Shown here in pieces: positions 19,164 to 28,544 of a stretch of 64,000 nucleotides of DNA. A model generated the notes under the pieces. It was not told the DNA's origin, made no database searches, and saw nothing but the letters and a program-made list of their open reading frames with translations. Every line of letters begins with the position of its first letter. Positions within the stretch are counted from its first letter, which is position 1. A program made the translations under genes and the position numbers. This DNA is from Candidatus Thiodiazotropha endoloripes (GTDB taxonomy: Bacteria; Pseudomonadota; Gammaproteobacteria; Chromatiales; Chromatiaceae), in NCBI RefSeq assembly GCF_001708965.1, contig NZ_LVJW01000003.1, forward strand, positions 1,674,001 through 1,738,000, written 5' to 3'.

Positions 19164-19839
19164 TTTATCCTCATAACTCCGGAGTGTTTCAGAAACCGTT
19201 CATAACCAGCTTGCTTGGGAAGCAGCAGTGAAACCAACCACACACTTTGATTGCAATCTTGGATATAGTTCAACTTGCTTCTTGTATATCCAAAACAACT
19301 ACTTAATATCTATACAAAACTTATTGTTAGGGTCGCTCTGTCCATTGCAGGTGTTGTTGATTGATCAGTTTCACGGTCATGTTTGGGATTACTCGATAAA
19401 GTATATTCAAGAATTTGGTTTTACCAATCTAAATTTCGTGTCTCTCCCTGCAAGTTGTTCGAGGGTCTGCTTTACATACTGGTCAGCACCTATCTTGGTT
19501 TCATTGGCTCTTTGCTGGATCACAGGCGTTATACAATTTCTGGGATAACCTGACGTAGTTCTAGATTGACGTAGCGATACTGTGCTCTTAGTGAAAAGTG
19601 TTAATATCGGCCTTTGACACAGAACATATGACTGCATTCTATTTCGTTTCAAATCCAGTGCTGATGCCATAATTATCACCGCAGGATGTCTGTTGGCAAA
19701 AACAGATGGGAGGGACGATGTGTGATCAGAATATGCGCGGTGAGATTTGCCTTGAGCTGCTTGTCTGTATCCCGCTCAGATTGATCGTCATCTATCAGAT
19801 CCAACTGATATTGAATCCCTGCAACATCGAACTGTCCAA
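19164..19839. other. 676-base gap without a supportable gene
   Basis: Short frames exist on both strands. A minus-strand stretch at about 19407-19560 reads protein-like (IGADQYVKQTLEQLAG) and could be the tail of a lost gene, but has no start, ribosome site or recognisable family. I see no RNA gene or strong repeat. Confidence 0.4.
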
Positions 19840-20139
19840 TCATGGCAACAATTCAGGTCGATTCCTTGAGGGAGAGAAATCAGCCGGGCCGCTGTTCTCC
19901 TGAAAACGGATCCCGTTTTGAGGGCAATGGCATCGGCCTCTGTTACCGAAGCTTTGCAGATTGAGCTGCTCACATTCTGAGGGATTACCCACCGCGGGTA
20001 TCACGAGGGGTTGTTTGCTGAACTTGTTATAGTCCGCCGGTGTGTGTAGATGGCAGGTTATCTCCTTGGCCTGAAGGGGACTGCAGAAAAGCACGCTGCA
20101 CAGGCTTGCACCTGTAAGCAGACGAGCCTGGTTACTCAT
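19840..20139 (-). CDS. Small secreted Cys-containing protein, last gene of the Zur operon
   Basis: 99 residues from the ATG at 20139, which overlaps the stop of the DUF3299 gene by 8 bases (GATGAGTAA). The N-terminus is a signal peptide (LLTGASLCSVLFC, cleavage near LQAKE). The mature part has five Cys (TCHLH, SECEQL, RCHCPQ), possibly metal or disulfide sites. Not recognised. Its coupling to the DUF3299 gene and the ABC exporter suggests a periplasmic part in the same metal-related job. Confidence 0.55.
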   Translation of the reverse strand: MSNQARLLTGASLCSVLFCSPLQAKEITCHLHTPADYNKFSKQPLVIPAVGNPSECEQLNLQSFGNRGRCHCPQNGIRFQENSGPADFSPSRNRPELLP

Positions 20140-20659
20140 CGTATGGCGCGACTTCTTCTGCCTGCAGTTGATAGCCGGCGGTGGCGAGATCACTGTTGAA
20201 GGACTTGGCGCTGAGGACTCCGGTAACCCAGACGGTATCGAAAGCCTGGCGGATCTTTGCATCCCGCTTTGGCACCTTTACATAGACGGTCTGATTGGCG
20301 GGTGGAGGCGGTACATGAATACAGGCGCCATAGTAGGGTACCAGGAGAAATTCACTCAGCTTCTTCCCGTCTCCTTCAATCGGCACCACAAAACCCGGTA
20401 TCCTGACCCGTTTTCCATCCAGACTCTCCACTACTGGCGCCACCTTCCAGGCCGCCTCAAGTTCATCCATGATTTTCTGCGCTCTGGGGTCATTATCATC
20501 AAGCTCACTGATATCGCCGAACTGGTTCATGATTTTGTCAGGACGATAGTCCTCCGGGATCATCGCATCCCACTCCAGCTCTTGGGCTGTTTCTGCCTGT
20601 ATGGAGCCTGCGGAGAGCTGAAATGCTACAAAAACCAGTATCGCAAGCCAGTGTTTCAT
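20132..20659 (-). CDS. DUF3299 periplasmic protein
   Basis: 175 residues with signal peptide (MKHWLAILVFVAFQLSAG, cleavage near IQAET). Contains the DUF3299 hallmark segment GFVVPIEGDGKKLSEFLLVP followed by YYGACIHVPPPPANQTVYV. The domain is widespread as a secreted or lipoprotein partner of MacB-type ABC systems and zinc-regulated loci; its biochemical role is not known. CIH and the Pro run may hold a metal. It starts 51 bases after the permease gene. Confidence 0.88.
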   Translation of the reverse strand: MKHWLAILVFVAFQLSAGSIQAETAQELEWDAMIPEDYRPDKIMNQFGDISELDDNDPRAQKIMDELEAAWKVAPVVESLDGKRVRIPGFVVPIEGDGKKLSEFLLVPYYGACIHVPPPPANQTVYVKVPKRDAKIRQAFDTVWVTGVLSAKSFNSDLATAGYQLQAEEVAPYDE

Positions 20660-20710
20660 CTGTTGACCTCAAGTGTACTTTTTGTAGGTGATCAAATAGT
20701 TAACTACACA

Positions 20711-21973
20711 TCAGATACGCATGCTCATACCGTCTGAGAGAGAGTAGCGATAAGCACGATAGCCGGGTATTAGGCCAATGATCAAACTGGAAGTTCCAAC
20801 CAGGCCCAGGATAATCCACTCCCGCAGTGAGGGGAAGCCGATCGGCAGGTGTAGGCCATAGCGACTTTCGATAACAGGCTGGCCGAGCACCAGGCCGGTA
20901 TAGAGCAGCAGCAAGCCAAGCGCGATCCCCAGCAGGCTTAGTAATAGGCTTTCGCCGGTGACCAGTAGCAGGATGTGTCCCGGACGGGCCCCCACCGATC
21001 GCAGTATCGCCATCTCCCGGCGCCGTTCATTGAGACCCGCCAGCATCACAGTGAGCATCCCGATCAGGCCCACAAACACCACCAGGACCGTGACGACCAG
21101 TAACGCATTCTCTGCCACTCCCATCATGTCCCAGAGCTGCTGCAGCGCCACCCCAGGGAGAATCGCCAACAGAGGTTCCTTACGATAATCGTTGATCGCC
21201 CGTTGAACCCGGAAGGTGGCGATTTTACTCTTCAATCCTACCAGAAAGGCGGTGATCGCCTTCGGTGTCAGATTCTTTTCCAGTGCCTCCTCAGCACTGA
21301 TCTGCAGTCCGGCAACCTGTCTGCCGGCTATCCAGTCTTTATGGATCGCCTCAATACCTTCCAGTGGAACGTGGACGGTACGATCGACCGGTGTGCCGGT
21401 GGGTTGGAGTATACCCACCACCTCGAACGGTTTGTCATCATGCAGTGTGAAACTGGTCTTGCCGGCGCCATGGGCGATGATGATCTTCTCACCGACTTGA
21501 TAGCCGAGCTTGCGGGCCACCTCCTGTCCCAAAACAGCTTCATAGACCTGTTTGAAAGGCTGGCCCTGGTTGAAGGTCAGGCTGTTTTTGTTGCCATATT
21601 TGTAATATCGGAAATAGTCCTGATTGGTGCCCATCACCCGATAGCCCTTGTGTGAATCCCCAAGAGAGATGGGGATGGTCCACTTCACCAGGTCGTGTTC
21701 GGCAAACTTTTTATAGCTCTTCCAGGAGATGTTGTTAGTGGCGTCACCGATACGGAATATCGAGTAGAGCAACAGGTTGATCGAGCCACTGCGGGCGCCA
21801 ACCACCAGATCCGTGCCTGAAATGGTGTGCGCAAAACTGTTGCGTGATTCCACCCGTAAGCGCTCGACAGTCAGTAGCAGTGAGACACTCAGGGCGATGC
21901 TGATCAGGATCAGCCCCGCCGTATATCGGCGATTGAAGAGGCTTTTCAAGGCAAGGGAGAGGATCGCCATCAC
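20711..21973 (-). CDS. FtsX/MacB-type ABC transporter permease
   Basis: 420 residues. One N-terminal transmembrane segment (TAGLILISIALSVSLLL), a large periplasmic MacB-core domain (residues about 35-290), then three transmembrane segments (ALLVVTVLVVFVGLIGML, HILLLVTGESLLLSLLGIAL and WIILGLVGTSSLIIGLIPGY) with the FtsX domain motif RRREMAILRSVGA. It is the MacB/LolC architecture, a mechanotransmission exporter working with periplasmic partners. It overlaps the ATPase gene by 4 bases (ATGA). Confidence 0.92.
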   Translation of the reverse strand: MMAILSLALKSLFNRRYTAGLILISIALSVSLLLTVERLRVESRNSFAHTISGTDLVVGARSGSINLLLYSIFRIGDATNNISWKSYKKFAEHDLVKWTIPISLGDSHKGYRVMGTNQDYFRYYKYGNKNSLTFNQGQPFKQVYEAVLGQEVARKLGYQVGEKIIIAHGAGKTSFTLHDDKPFEVVGILQPTGTPVDRTVHVPLEGIEAIHKDWIAGRQVAGLQISAEEALEKNLTPKAITAFLVGLKSKIATFRVQRAINDYRKEPLLAILPGVALQQLWDMMGVAENALLVVTVLVVFVGLIGMLTVMLAGLNERRREMAILRSVGARPGHILLLVTGESLLLSLLGIALGLLLLYTGLVLGQPVIESRYGLHLPIGFPSLREWIILGLVGTSSLIIGLIPGYRAYRYSLSDGMSMRI

Positions 21974-22686
21974 AGCCCCTCCCGATCGGCCTGGTTGAGC
22001 TCATCCAGCGCGATATGGCGCTCGAACAGGGATGCAAGCTGACGGTCGTGGCTGACAAACAGCAGGGTCGACCCGGACTCGTCACACTCCTGGAACAACA
22101 ACCTTAGAAAAGCCTGCCGCATATCGCTGTCGAGGGCGGAGGTGGGTTCATCAGCGATGATGATCTCGGGTGCGCCGATCAAGGCCCGGGCCGTGGCGAC
22201 CCGTTGCTGCTGTCCAACACTGAGTTCCGTCACCGGGCGATGGATGAGACTCTCGTGGGCCATATCCAGGTGTGTCAGCAGACGCATCGCTTCAGCGTGA
22301 AGATCGCCACTCGATTCGGTAGCCTTCTGTTTGCGTAGCTGTGAGAAACGGCAGGGCAGGGTGACATTCTCCAACACGGACAGGTAGGGGATGAGATTGA
22401 ACAGCTGGAAGACAAATCCGATGTGATCGGAGCGGAAATGGTCCCGCCTGGCGCCGCTGAGACGGTTGATCGTCTCACCGAGGACCGTTACCTCACCACG
22501 GGTTGGTAGATTGACCCCGGCGAGCAGTGCCAACAGGGTGCTCTTGCCGCTACCACTGGCGCCTCCAATGAAGATTCGTTCGCCACGGGGTACTTCAAGA
22601 TCCGCTATGTGCAATACCTCAGGCAGGTTCTTACGCCAACCAAAACGAAGGTCTTTTAACAGTATGGCAGCGGTTTGTGGCATCAA
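21970..22686 (-). CDS. ABC transporter ATP-binding protein (MacB/LolD type)
   Basis: 238 residues with Walker A GASGSGKST, signature LSVGQQQRVATARAL, Walker B IIIADEPTSALDS and the switch His in FVSHDRQL. It pairs with the permease encoded next. It starts 5 bases after the zrgA stop, so translation is probably coupled. Confidence 0.94.
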   Translation of the reverse strand: MMPQTAAILLKDLRFGWRKNLPEVLHIADLEVPRGERIFIGGASGSGKSTLLALLAGVNLPTRGEVTVLGETINRLSGARRDHFRSDHIGFVFQLFNLIPYLSVLENVTLPCRFSQLRKQKATESSGDLHAEAMRLLTHLDMAHESLIHRPVTELSVGQQQRVATARALIGAPEIIIADEPTSALDSDMRQAFLRLLFQECDESGSTLLFVSHDRQLASLFERHIALDELNQADREGL

Positions 22687-22691
22687 ATATC

Positions 22692-23306
22692 TCAGAATTC
22701 CAGGGTATTGTTTCCGGGTGTTAAGTCTATCTTCTGCTGCCCCTTTTTAGAAATACTCTGTACCTCAAGCTGTTCTGTACCTGGAAAGCGTTTAAAGAGG
22801 TCAAATTCAATCTTTTCCAGCCGTGAGGGTTGCTCACATCGAAAACTGTAGTGCGCAGTGAAATCACTATGACTCTCTTCTTCGTGCTTGTGTTCGTGAT
22901 CATGATCATGGTCATGTCCGTCATGTTCGGACAGTGGGGACTCCACTTCAATTGACACAGGATTGCATTGGGCGGCAGAGGAGAGGGTGAATATCAGATT
23001 AGGCTGATTCAGAGTATCCATAGCGGCCTCCACCGCATTGACCTGTTTCTCGGATTTCGGTTGATGCTCAAAACCGACAATATTCATTGCAGGAGACTGA
23101 AACTCGAGCTCAAGGGTGGAGCCGTCCAGGGCAATTAACAACTGCGCTTCTCCATGGACATGGGCTTCATGCTGCTCATGGTGGGAATCATCCCCATGGG
23201 TATGGGCTTCATGTTCTCCGTGGTGTGAATCTGCCGCATGGAGTTGGCTGGAGGCGGCAAAAAGTGAGCAGGAAAGAAGGATGAGTCCCTGGTTGGTCTT
23301 GGTCAT
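22692..23306 (-). CDS. zrgA: ZrgA (DUF2796) zinc-binding periplasmic protein
   Basis: 204 residues with signal peptide (cleavage near LHAAD). Two His-rich blocks, residues about 27-52 (SHHGEHEAHTHGDDSHH and a second HEAHVHGEA) and about 128-147 (HDGHDHDHDHEHKHE), flank the conserved core LELEFQSPAMNIVGFEHQP. ZrgA was described as part of a Vibrio zinc importer with an FtsX-like permease and ATPase, the same partners found here. First gene of the operon; a Zur box lies 32 bases upstream. Confidence 0.93.
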   Translation of the reverse strand: MTKTNQGLILLSCSLFAASSQLHAADSHHGEHEAHTHGDDSHHEQHEAHVHGEAQLLIALDGSTLELEFQSPAMNIVGFEHQPKSEKQVNAVEAAMDTLNQPNLIFTLSSAAQCNPVSIEVESPLSEHDGHDHDHDHEHKHEEESHSDFTAHYSFRCEQPSRLEKIEFDLFKRFPGTEQLEVQSISKKGQQKIDLTPGNNTLEF

Positions 23307-23337
23307 GGCGATATGATCTCCTGATAAATCAATTTAA

Positions 23338-23356
23338 AATGTTATAACATAACATT
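23338..23356 (-). promoter_or_regulatory. Zur operator
   Basis: AATGTTATAACATAACATT is an exact 8+3+8 palindrome and matches the gammaproteobacterial Zur consensus AATGTTATANTATAACATT except in the centre. It sits directly before zrgA. The remaining 23357-23781 gap holds no gene that I can support; it should also carry the promoter for the next gene. Confidence 0.85.
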
Positions 23357-23781
23357 ATCAAAAAGTAATGAGACGAGCACACTTTTCAAAAATTGACCTG
23401 CTGAAACAGGCAAATGGGGAAAACCCCTTTGTGGAAATGGCCGTTCATCATTCTTAGATTGAAGTCGAACCGACCAACCTTGTCACGTCTAGCATACTTG
23501 AGATCAACGAATAGTTCCCTCATTAAGCTACAAGATTCGTCGTTATGAAACAAAAATTAAATACTTTCAATGACACTATTTGTGGCCGATAAAATAGAGG
23601 GCAGGGTGGTCATACCCGACTGTATTATGATGAGACAAAGTCAGTCCTAAAGCGTGTAGTTGATAAGAGTGCGCTTACATCAAGTTAGTGATTTTTTACC
23701 AATAGACAGATTTTTAAACAGCTATACTAGGTACACAGATTACTAGGATAAAATAACAACGAATTTGAAGAGGATATCAGG

Positions 23782-24864
23782 ATGTTTGTCGTGACCAATC
23801 GTGAAGTGATTCAGAATGCAAACGGCCTCGATCAGTTTGGTAAAAGGCCGAACGCAAAAGGACCCAATGAGCTACGTCTGGCTGAAGTTAAAAAGCGGGG
23901 AACGGGGTGGTCTGTTAACTATCTGGATGACGAGCTTAAGAAAACTGAAGTTGAAAAGCTAAAAAAAGAGTTCCGGTTAACGGTCGATCCGCAACAGCCA
24001 CACTACGCCAGTCTAAGAGTTGCCTGTGAGCTTACCCGTAGAGCGCGTAAAAATCGTCGTCATATCCTTTTCTTTATCCATGGTTACAACAATGACCTGG
24101 AAGATGTGATAGAGACTGCAAGCTATCTGGAAAAGCACTATGGTGTAGAAGTATTCACATTCTCCTGGCCAGCTAACGGCGGTGGTGTTTCCGGTGTCTT
24201 GAACTATAGATCAGACAAGCGTGATGCACGTGCTTCTGCCGGTGCCTTGGATCGGGTTCTGGCGATCAGTTTTCGCTATTTCAAGTTGCTTACAGAAGCG
24301 AGAAGGCTGGAACTCTACGAGATGGCCAAGAACAAGCACCCGGATAATGCCGCGCAATGTGAGGACCTCTATGTTCGTCTGCTGGAAAAAGAGTGTCCAT
24401 TCACCGTCAATGCCATGTTTCACAGTATGGGTAACTACCTACTCAAGCAGGTGATTAAAAGTACAAGCAACGAAGGCAATCACCTGCTTTTTGACAATGT
24501 CATTCTCTGCCAGGCGGATGCCAACAACCTTGAACATGACCAATGGGTTGATCAGATCCGATTTCGGAACCGTCTCTATGTCACCATCAATGAGAACGAC
24601 TACGCCTTGCGTGCCTCACGAGCAAAGGCAGGATCAGAACAGTTGGCCCGGCTTGGTCACTATGTGCGCAATCTGTCGAGTCGAGATGCCCATTACATCA
24701 ATTTTACCGATGCATCCTGGGTCAGATTCTCGCATGCACCATTTGCCAAGCCGGCTGAGAAAAATGAGAAAGTCCAGGAGTTCTTCGCGAGTGCTTTCAG
24801 TGGTGGTTCACCCGAAAGTGGTTTGCGCTACTATCCGGAAGGTAACTTTTTTTCAGTTGGGTAA
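23782..24864 (+). CDS. DUF900-type alpha/beta hydrolase
   Basis: 360 residues, no signal peptide. FFIHGYNNDLEDVIETASYL and FTFSWPANG are the oxyanion-hole and strand motifs of the DUF900 esterase/lipase-like family; the nucleophile is likely Ser in AMFHSMGNYLL. Substrate unknown. Downstream the next genes are small hypotheticals. It has GAAGAGGATATC as ribosome site. Confidence 0.82.
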   Translation: MFVVTNREVIQNANGLDQFGKRPNAKGPNELRLAEVKKRGTGWSVNYLDDELKKTEVEKLKKEFRLTVDPQQPHYASLRVACELTRRARKNRRHILFFIHGYNNDLEDVIETASYLEKHYGVEVFTFSWPANGGGVSGVLNYRSDKRDARASAGALDRVLAISFRYFKLLTEARRLELYEMAKNKHPDNAAQCEDLYVRLLEKECPFTVNAMFHSMGNYLLKQVIKSTSNEGNHLLFDNVILCQADANNLEHDQWVDQIRFRNRLYVTINENDYALRASRAKAGSEQLARLGHYVRNLSSRDAHYINFTDASWVRFSHAPFAKPAEKNEKVQEFFASAFSGGSPESGLRYYPEGNFFSVG

Positions 24865-24882
24865 CTATTAAAACTGAAGAAA

Positions 24883-25011
24883 ATGACAGAATCCCATGAC
24901 AAAGACGTACTAACTGATATGGCAGGGCGTATCTACGTGAAATCCACATGCCTTAACAAAGGTAAGCGTGGTGGATTCTACGTAGCAGACGATAAAAAAG
25001 GGCTATTTTAG
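24883..25011 (+). CDS. Possible 42-residue protein containing a palindromic element
   Basis: ATG 24883 to TAG 25009-25011, preceded by AACTGAAGAAA. The C-terminal half (RIYVKSTCLNKGKRGGFYVA) is encoded by a 53-bp element that has a relative at 30643-30695, where the same frame reads YVKCRHFVSGDNGRFYVA but lacks a start. Either a small gene family or a palindromic repeat that happens to be open. Low certainty. Confidence 0.35.
   Translation: MTESHDKDVLTDMAGRIYVKSTCLNKGKRGGFYVADDKKGLF
24933..24985. repeat. 53-bp palindromic element, copy A
   Basis: Left arm CTACGTGAAATCCAC, right arm GTGGATTCTACGTAG, loop 23 bases. Same length, the same outer 11 bases (CTACGTGAAAT) and nearly the same last 17 bases as copy B at 30643. 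No flanking duplication could be judged. Confidence 0.6.
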
Positions 25012-25019
25012 GATTGAAT

Positions 25020-25487
25020 CTAGAATGACGGTTCTACATCAGGATCAGCACCTGAAAGAACATTATCGATCTGAATCATGGCGTTCATCTTTAATATGAT
25101 CTCTTCCAGTGCACTCAGACCTTCAATTGTTTCATAGGTTTGGTCTTTGATCGAGAAACTGATGGAGATATTCAGTTTTTGTTCTTTTTCATCGAAAACA
25201 GGCTCAATATCCACATTCCCACCAGAGGCTGCAAATGCATCCAGTGTGGATTTGAGATGCTTGGTTGGCTTCATCTTCTGGAACTCATTATAGAGGTCAG
25301 CAAACTCAAAGTCGGTTATGTCATATTTACCTTTTAATTCACTGTACTGAGAATCAGAGAGACTGGCATTAACCTCGTGGCTGTTATCGACATATTTCTT
25401 GCCTAACTCTTTCTCCATATTTTCCAGATAGAATTTGGCCATTTCAACAACAAGTTCATCGTGCTGTTCTACAAGTAAGTTAGTCAT
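25020..25487 (-). CDS. Hypothetical acidic protein
   Basis: 155 residues, acidic, no signal peptide or membrane segment. Helical N-terminal half (VVEMAKFYLENMEKELGKKY) and a beta-rich second half (LNISISFSIKDQTYETIEG). The start at 25487 follows no strong ribosome site. Not recognised. Stops 8 bases from the small frame on the other strand. Confidence 0.55.
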   Translation of the reverse strand: MTNLLVEQHDELVVEMAKFYLENMEKELGKKYVDNSHEVNASLSDSQYSELKGKYDITDFEFADLYNEFQKMKPTKHLKSTLDAFAASGGNVDIEPVFDEKEQKLNISISFSIKDQTYETIEGLSALEEIILKMNAMIQIDNVLSGADPDVEPSF

Positions 25488-26348
25488 GCTAGATCACATA
25501 TCCATAAAAGTTGGAATTTGGAAAAGGCGATATTTTACCGATGTTTCAACTGATCACAAAATAATTTCACTATCCTTTCATGGTCTGATTAGAGCAAGCT
25601 GGGTATTACGGTCAAAGCGTAGACCTAATCGGTGGCGGTATCTTCATGAATCTAGCCGGGTTTAAGAGACAAAGAATTGGCGCGTATTTTATGAACCAGT
25701 TTGTCTTGTGGGCAAGGTAATTGCTTGATGCTGCAGTAAAACCATCACATTACTGGCAAGTGAAGTAAACCCCGATGAGGCTCGGAATGGACGTATTTGG
25801 CTCTATTAACAGTTCGGCATAGAATTCAACTACGAGGTTTCACCAGGGCTGCTCTGGGGTGTCATAACCTATAGTGGTTGACGAACTTAGCACCGTATCT
25901 TCTTGGGAGGCAACATATAAAAAATATTCACACAATGCGTTTGCCTATGAGATTCTTGATCAAATAGATACCCTTGAACACAAGCTATTGTGTCTGAAAC
26001 AGGATCAAGATGGGAGGGGTAATCACACCTTCCAGATCACCTGGTGGACATCTGCGTAGTCTGTTCTCTAATCAATCTACTATTCTTGAGAGACGATATA
26101 GCAATGACGGGCTCACAAATTGCCGATCTCATCCACGATTTATTGTCTCTGTTTTTAACTCCGCTATGACCTCGTTTTAAGGCGCTCCAGCCGACTGTCC
26201 AGACTCCTCCAGGATCGGGTTAGGGTGAAATCCCTGAAATGCGATGACCATAAATGAATATATCATGCATTCATGAAACGATTGCCAACGTCTGATACCC
26301 TGAGGTTGCACAACTCATTAACAGTGATAAAAATGGACTATTGAGGCT
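25488..26348. other. 861-base gap with a possible gene relic
   Basis: No intact gene. A plus-strand stretch at about 25597-25722 reads GYYGQSVDLIGGGIFMNLAG then FKRQRIGAYFMNQFVLWA before a stop, and about 25822-25881 reads FNYEVSPGLLWGVITYSG in another frame; these look like pieces of one lost coding sequence. A 61-codon frame at 25874-26059 has no family or clear ribosome site. The last 100 bases are likely the promoter of the ABC operon. Confidence 0.35.
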
Positions 26349-27614
26349 ATGTGGAAATATCTTTTGATCGGCTCATTGGCGCTAATCATAAGCTGCAGTG
26401 ATCAGCAGTCTGACCTGACTGTACTCATGGTCTGGGCACATGCAGGTCAGGCAGTTGAAAGAAAGGTGCTTGAACAACAAGTAAAACGTTTTAATAGCTT
26501 ACAGACAGAGATACAAGTCCAGCTTACATTTATCCCTGAGCAGTCCTACAATGCTCAGGTGCAAGCAGCTGCAGTAGCTGGCGAACTGCCTGATATGCTT
26601 GAATTTGACGGTCCCTTTCTCTACAACTATGTCTGGCAAGGTCACTTGGAACCTTTGGATAAGTTGCTAAGCGCGAAGTTGCAGGAAGAACTTCTGCCGT
26701 CAATTCAAAAGCAGGGCCATTATCTTGGCAAATTTTACGCTGTTGGCACTTTTGATTCCGGACTAGGACTATATGCAAGGCGCAGTGCACTCAAGGATAC
26801 CGGTGTGCAAATTCCATCCGGGCCTGATAATGCCTGGACAGACGACGAATTTGCTACTGTGCTGGCAGCACTCGCCTCTCGTGATCCTGACGGTAGGGTA
26901 TTGGACCTGAAGCTCAACTATTCAGGCGAATGGTTTACCTATGCTTTCTCCCCATTGCTGCAATCAGCCGGGGGAGATCTTATCGATCGCAACGACTATC
27001 AATCTGCAGAGGGGATTCTGAATAGTCCTCAATCGGTAAGGGCCATGAAAGCTCTGCAGAACTGGTTTACCCGTGGCTACATAGATAGCAATGTGGATGA
27101 TGCTGCCTTTGTCAGCGGCCGTGTTGCACTTTCGTGGGCCGGACACTGGGAATACTCTCGCTATGCAGAGGCGCTGGGTAGCGATCTTGCCCTTTTACCG
27201 CTGCCTGACCTTGGCAAGGGTTCGCGCACAGGCCAGGGTTCTTGGGTATGGGGTATCACAAAGCACAGCAAAAACCCTCAGGCAGTCGTACGATTGCTCG
27301 AGTTTCTGCTCCAGCCAAACGAGGTCCTCGTGATGGCTGCAGCCAATGGGGCAGTACCGGCCACTCGCACGGCCATCGCTCGCTCGCCATTGTATGGCGA
27401 CAAAGGGCCGCTGCAACTGTTTGCCCGGCAGTTGCAAGGGGGATTCTCCGTACCACGTCCACAAACGCCTGCTTATCCAGTCATTACATCGGCTTTTCAG
27501 CAGGCTTTCATCGATATACGAAACGGTGGTGACATACAAAACGCGATGGATAAGGCGGCGACTGAGATCGATCAGGACATTCGTGATAACAAAGGTTATC
27601 CTCAGGTGGATTGA
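26349..27614 (+). CDS. Sugar-type ABC transporter substrate-binding lipoprotein
   Basis: 421 residues of solute-binding family 1 (MalE/UgpB-like). Lipobox LIISC with Cys16 as the lipidated residue. Core motifs: LPDMLEFDGPFLYNYVWQG, NYSGEWFTYAFSPLLQSAGG and FVSGRVALSWAGHW. GAGG four bases before ATG. First of a four-gene importer operon with 21, -4 and 15 base junctions. The substrate is likely a sugar or polyol; no catabolic gene is adjacent to say which. Confidence 0.92.
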   Translation: MWKYLLIGSLALIISCSDQQSDLTVLMVWAHAGQAVERKVLEQQVKRFNSLQTEIQVQLTFIPEQSYNAQVQAAAVAGELPDMLEFDGPFLYNYVWQGHLEPLDKLLSAKLQEELLPSIQKQGHYLGKFYAVGTFDSGLGLYARRSALKDTGVQIPSGPDNAWTDDEFATVLAALASRDPDGRVLDLKLNYSGEWFTYAFSPLLQSAGGDLIDRNDYQSAEGILNSPQSVRAMKALQNWFTRGYIDSNVDDAAFVSGRVALSWAGHWEYSRYAEALGSDLALLPLPDLGKGSRTGQGSWVWGITKHSKNPQAVVRLLEFLLQPNEVLVMAAANGAVPATRTAIARSPLYGDKGPLQLFARQLQGGFSVPRPQTPAYPVITSAFQQAFIDIRNGGDIQNAMDKAATEIDQDIRDNKGYPQVD

Positions 27615-27635
27615 ACAGAGGTCGCCAACCAGATC

Positions 27636-28544
27636 GTGCCGATTATGAGACAACCGTTATTGGATAGTCGGAACTTTATCGCCGCCTTTATGAGTGCCCC
27701 GGCACTAGTAGGGTTGTTGCTGTTTGTTGTGGTGCCATTTCTGTTCGCTGTGGCGCTCAGCTTTACCAACCTCCGACTCGGTTCGCCGCTGCCCCTCGAA
27801 TGGATGGGGTTCGAGCAGTATCGCCGTATCTTTTCCGACCCTTCTTTCGTTCGCGCCCTGCTGAATAATCTGGTGTTCGTGGTCGTGGTGGTGCCGTTGC
27901 AGACAGTCTTGGCGCTTGTTCTGGCATTACTGCTCAATCGACGGCTCTACGGCATCACATGGTTCCGTACTTTGTTCTTCATGCCCGTAGTGTTCCCACT
28001 TTCATTAGTAGCCGTTGTCTGGGTATTGATTTTCGCTCCGGGACCCAATGGAATGATGAACGCTTTTCTGGATCTGGTCAGCTTAGGTAACTGGACCCCA
28101 CGTGATTTCCTTCACGATCCGTACTTTGCGTTGCCGGCGATCATGTTGACCTCGATCTGGCAGGGTACCGGCTTCCAGATGGTCATCCTGCTTGCCGGCC
28201 TACAGGCCATTCCAGCGGAACTCTACGAAGCCGCCGCTATTGACGGCGCCGGCCGTCGGCAGCAATTCTGGCATATCACGCTGCCTCAACTTCGCAATAC
28301 GTTGATCTTCGTCGTGCTGGTGACCACCATTCTTGCCTCCCGGTTGTTCGATCAGGTGCAGATCATGACCCAAGGTGGTCCTAATGATGCTTCCACCACT
28401 GTGATGTTCGAAACGGTAGAAGCCGCCTTTGCGCGTCAACAGGTGGCGCGAGGCGCAGCCATGACTGTAATCTTGTTTCTGGTGGTGTTGTTGATCACCA
28501 GGCTGCAACGCCGAGTCGCTCGCCAGGAACGGGAGGTGACATGA
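27636..28544 (+). CDS. Sugar ABC transporter permease 1 (MalF/UgpA-like)
   Basis: 302 residues from GTG 27636, or 299 from the ATG at 27645. Six hydrophobic segments, the first at about residues 18-42 (APALVGLLLFVVVPFLFAVA). The EAA loop reads ELYEAAAIDGAGRRQQFWHI, the coupling helix that docks on the ATPase. Overlaps the second permease by 4 bases. Confidence 0.92.
   Translation: MPIMRQPLLDSRNFIAAFMSAPALVGLLLFVVVPFLFAVALSFTNLRLGSPLPLEWMGFEQYRRIFSDPSFVRALLNNLVFVVVVVPLQTVLALVLALLLNRRLYGITWFRTLFFMPVVFPLSLVAVVWVLIFAPGPNGMMNAFLDLVSLGNWTPRDFLHDPYFALPAIMLTSIWQGTGFQMVILLAGLQAIPAELYEAAAIDGAGRRQQFWHITLPQLRNTLIFVVLVTTILASRLFDQVQIMTQGGPNDASTTVMFETVEAAFARQQVARGAAMTVILFLVVLLITRLQRRVARQEREVT

Noticed and set aside
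19407-19679. Minus-strand frame ending near 19407
   Set aside because: Looks partly protein-like (IGADQYVKQTLEQLAG) but no start, ribosome site or family.
25874-26059. 61-codon plus-strand frame
   Set aside because: No ribosome site and no similarity; lies amid degenerate sequence.
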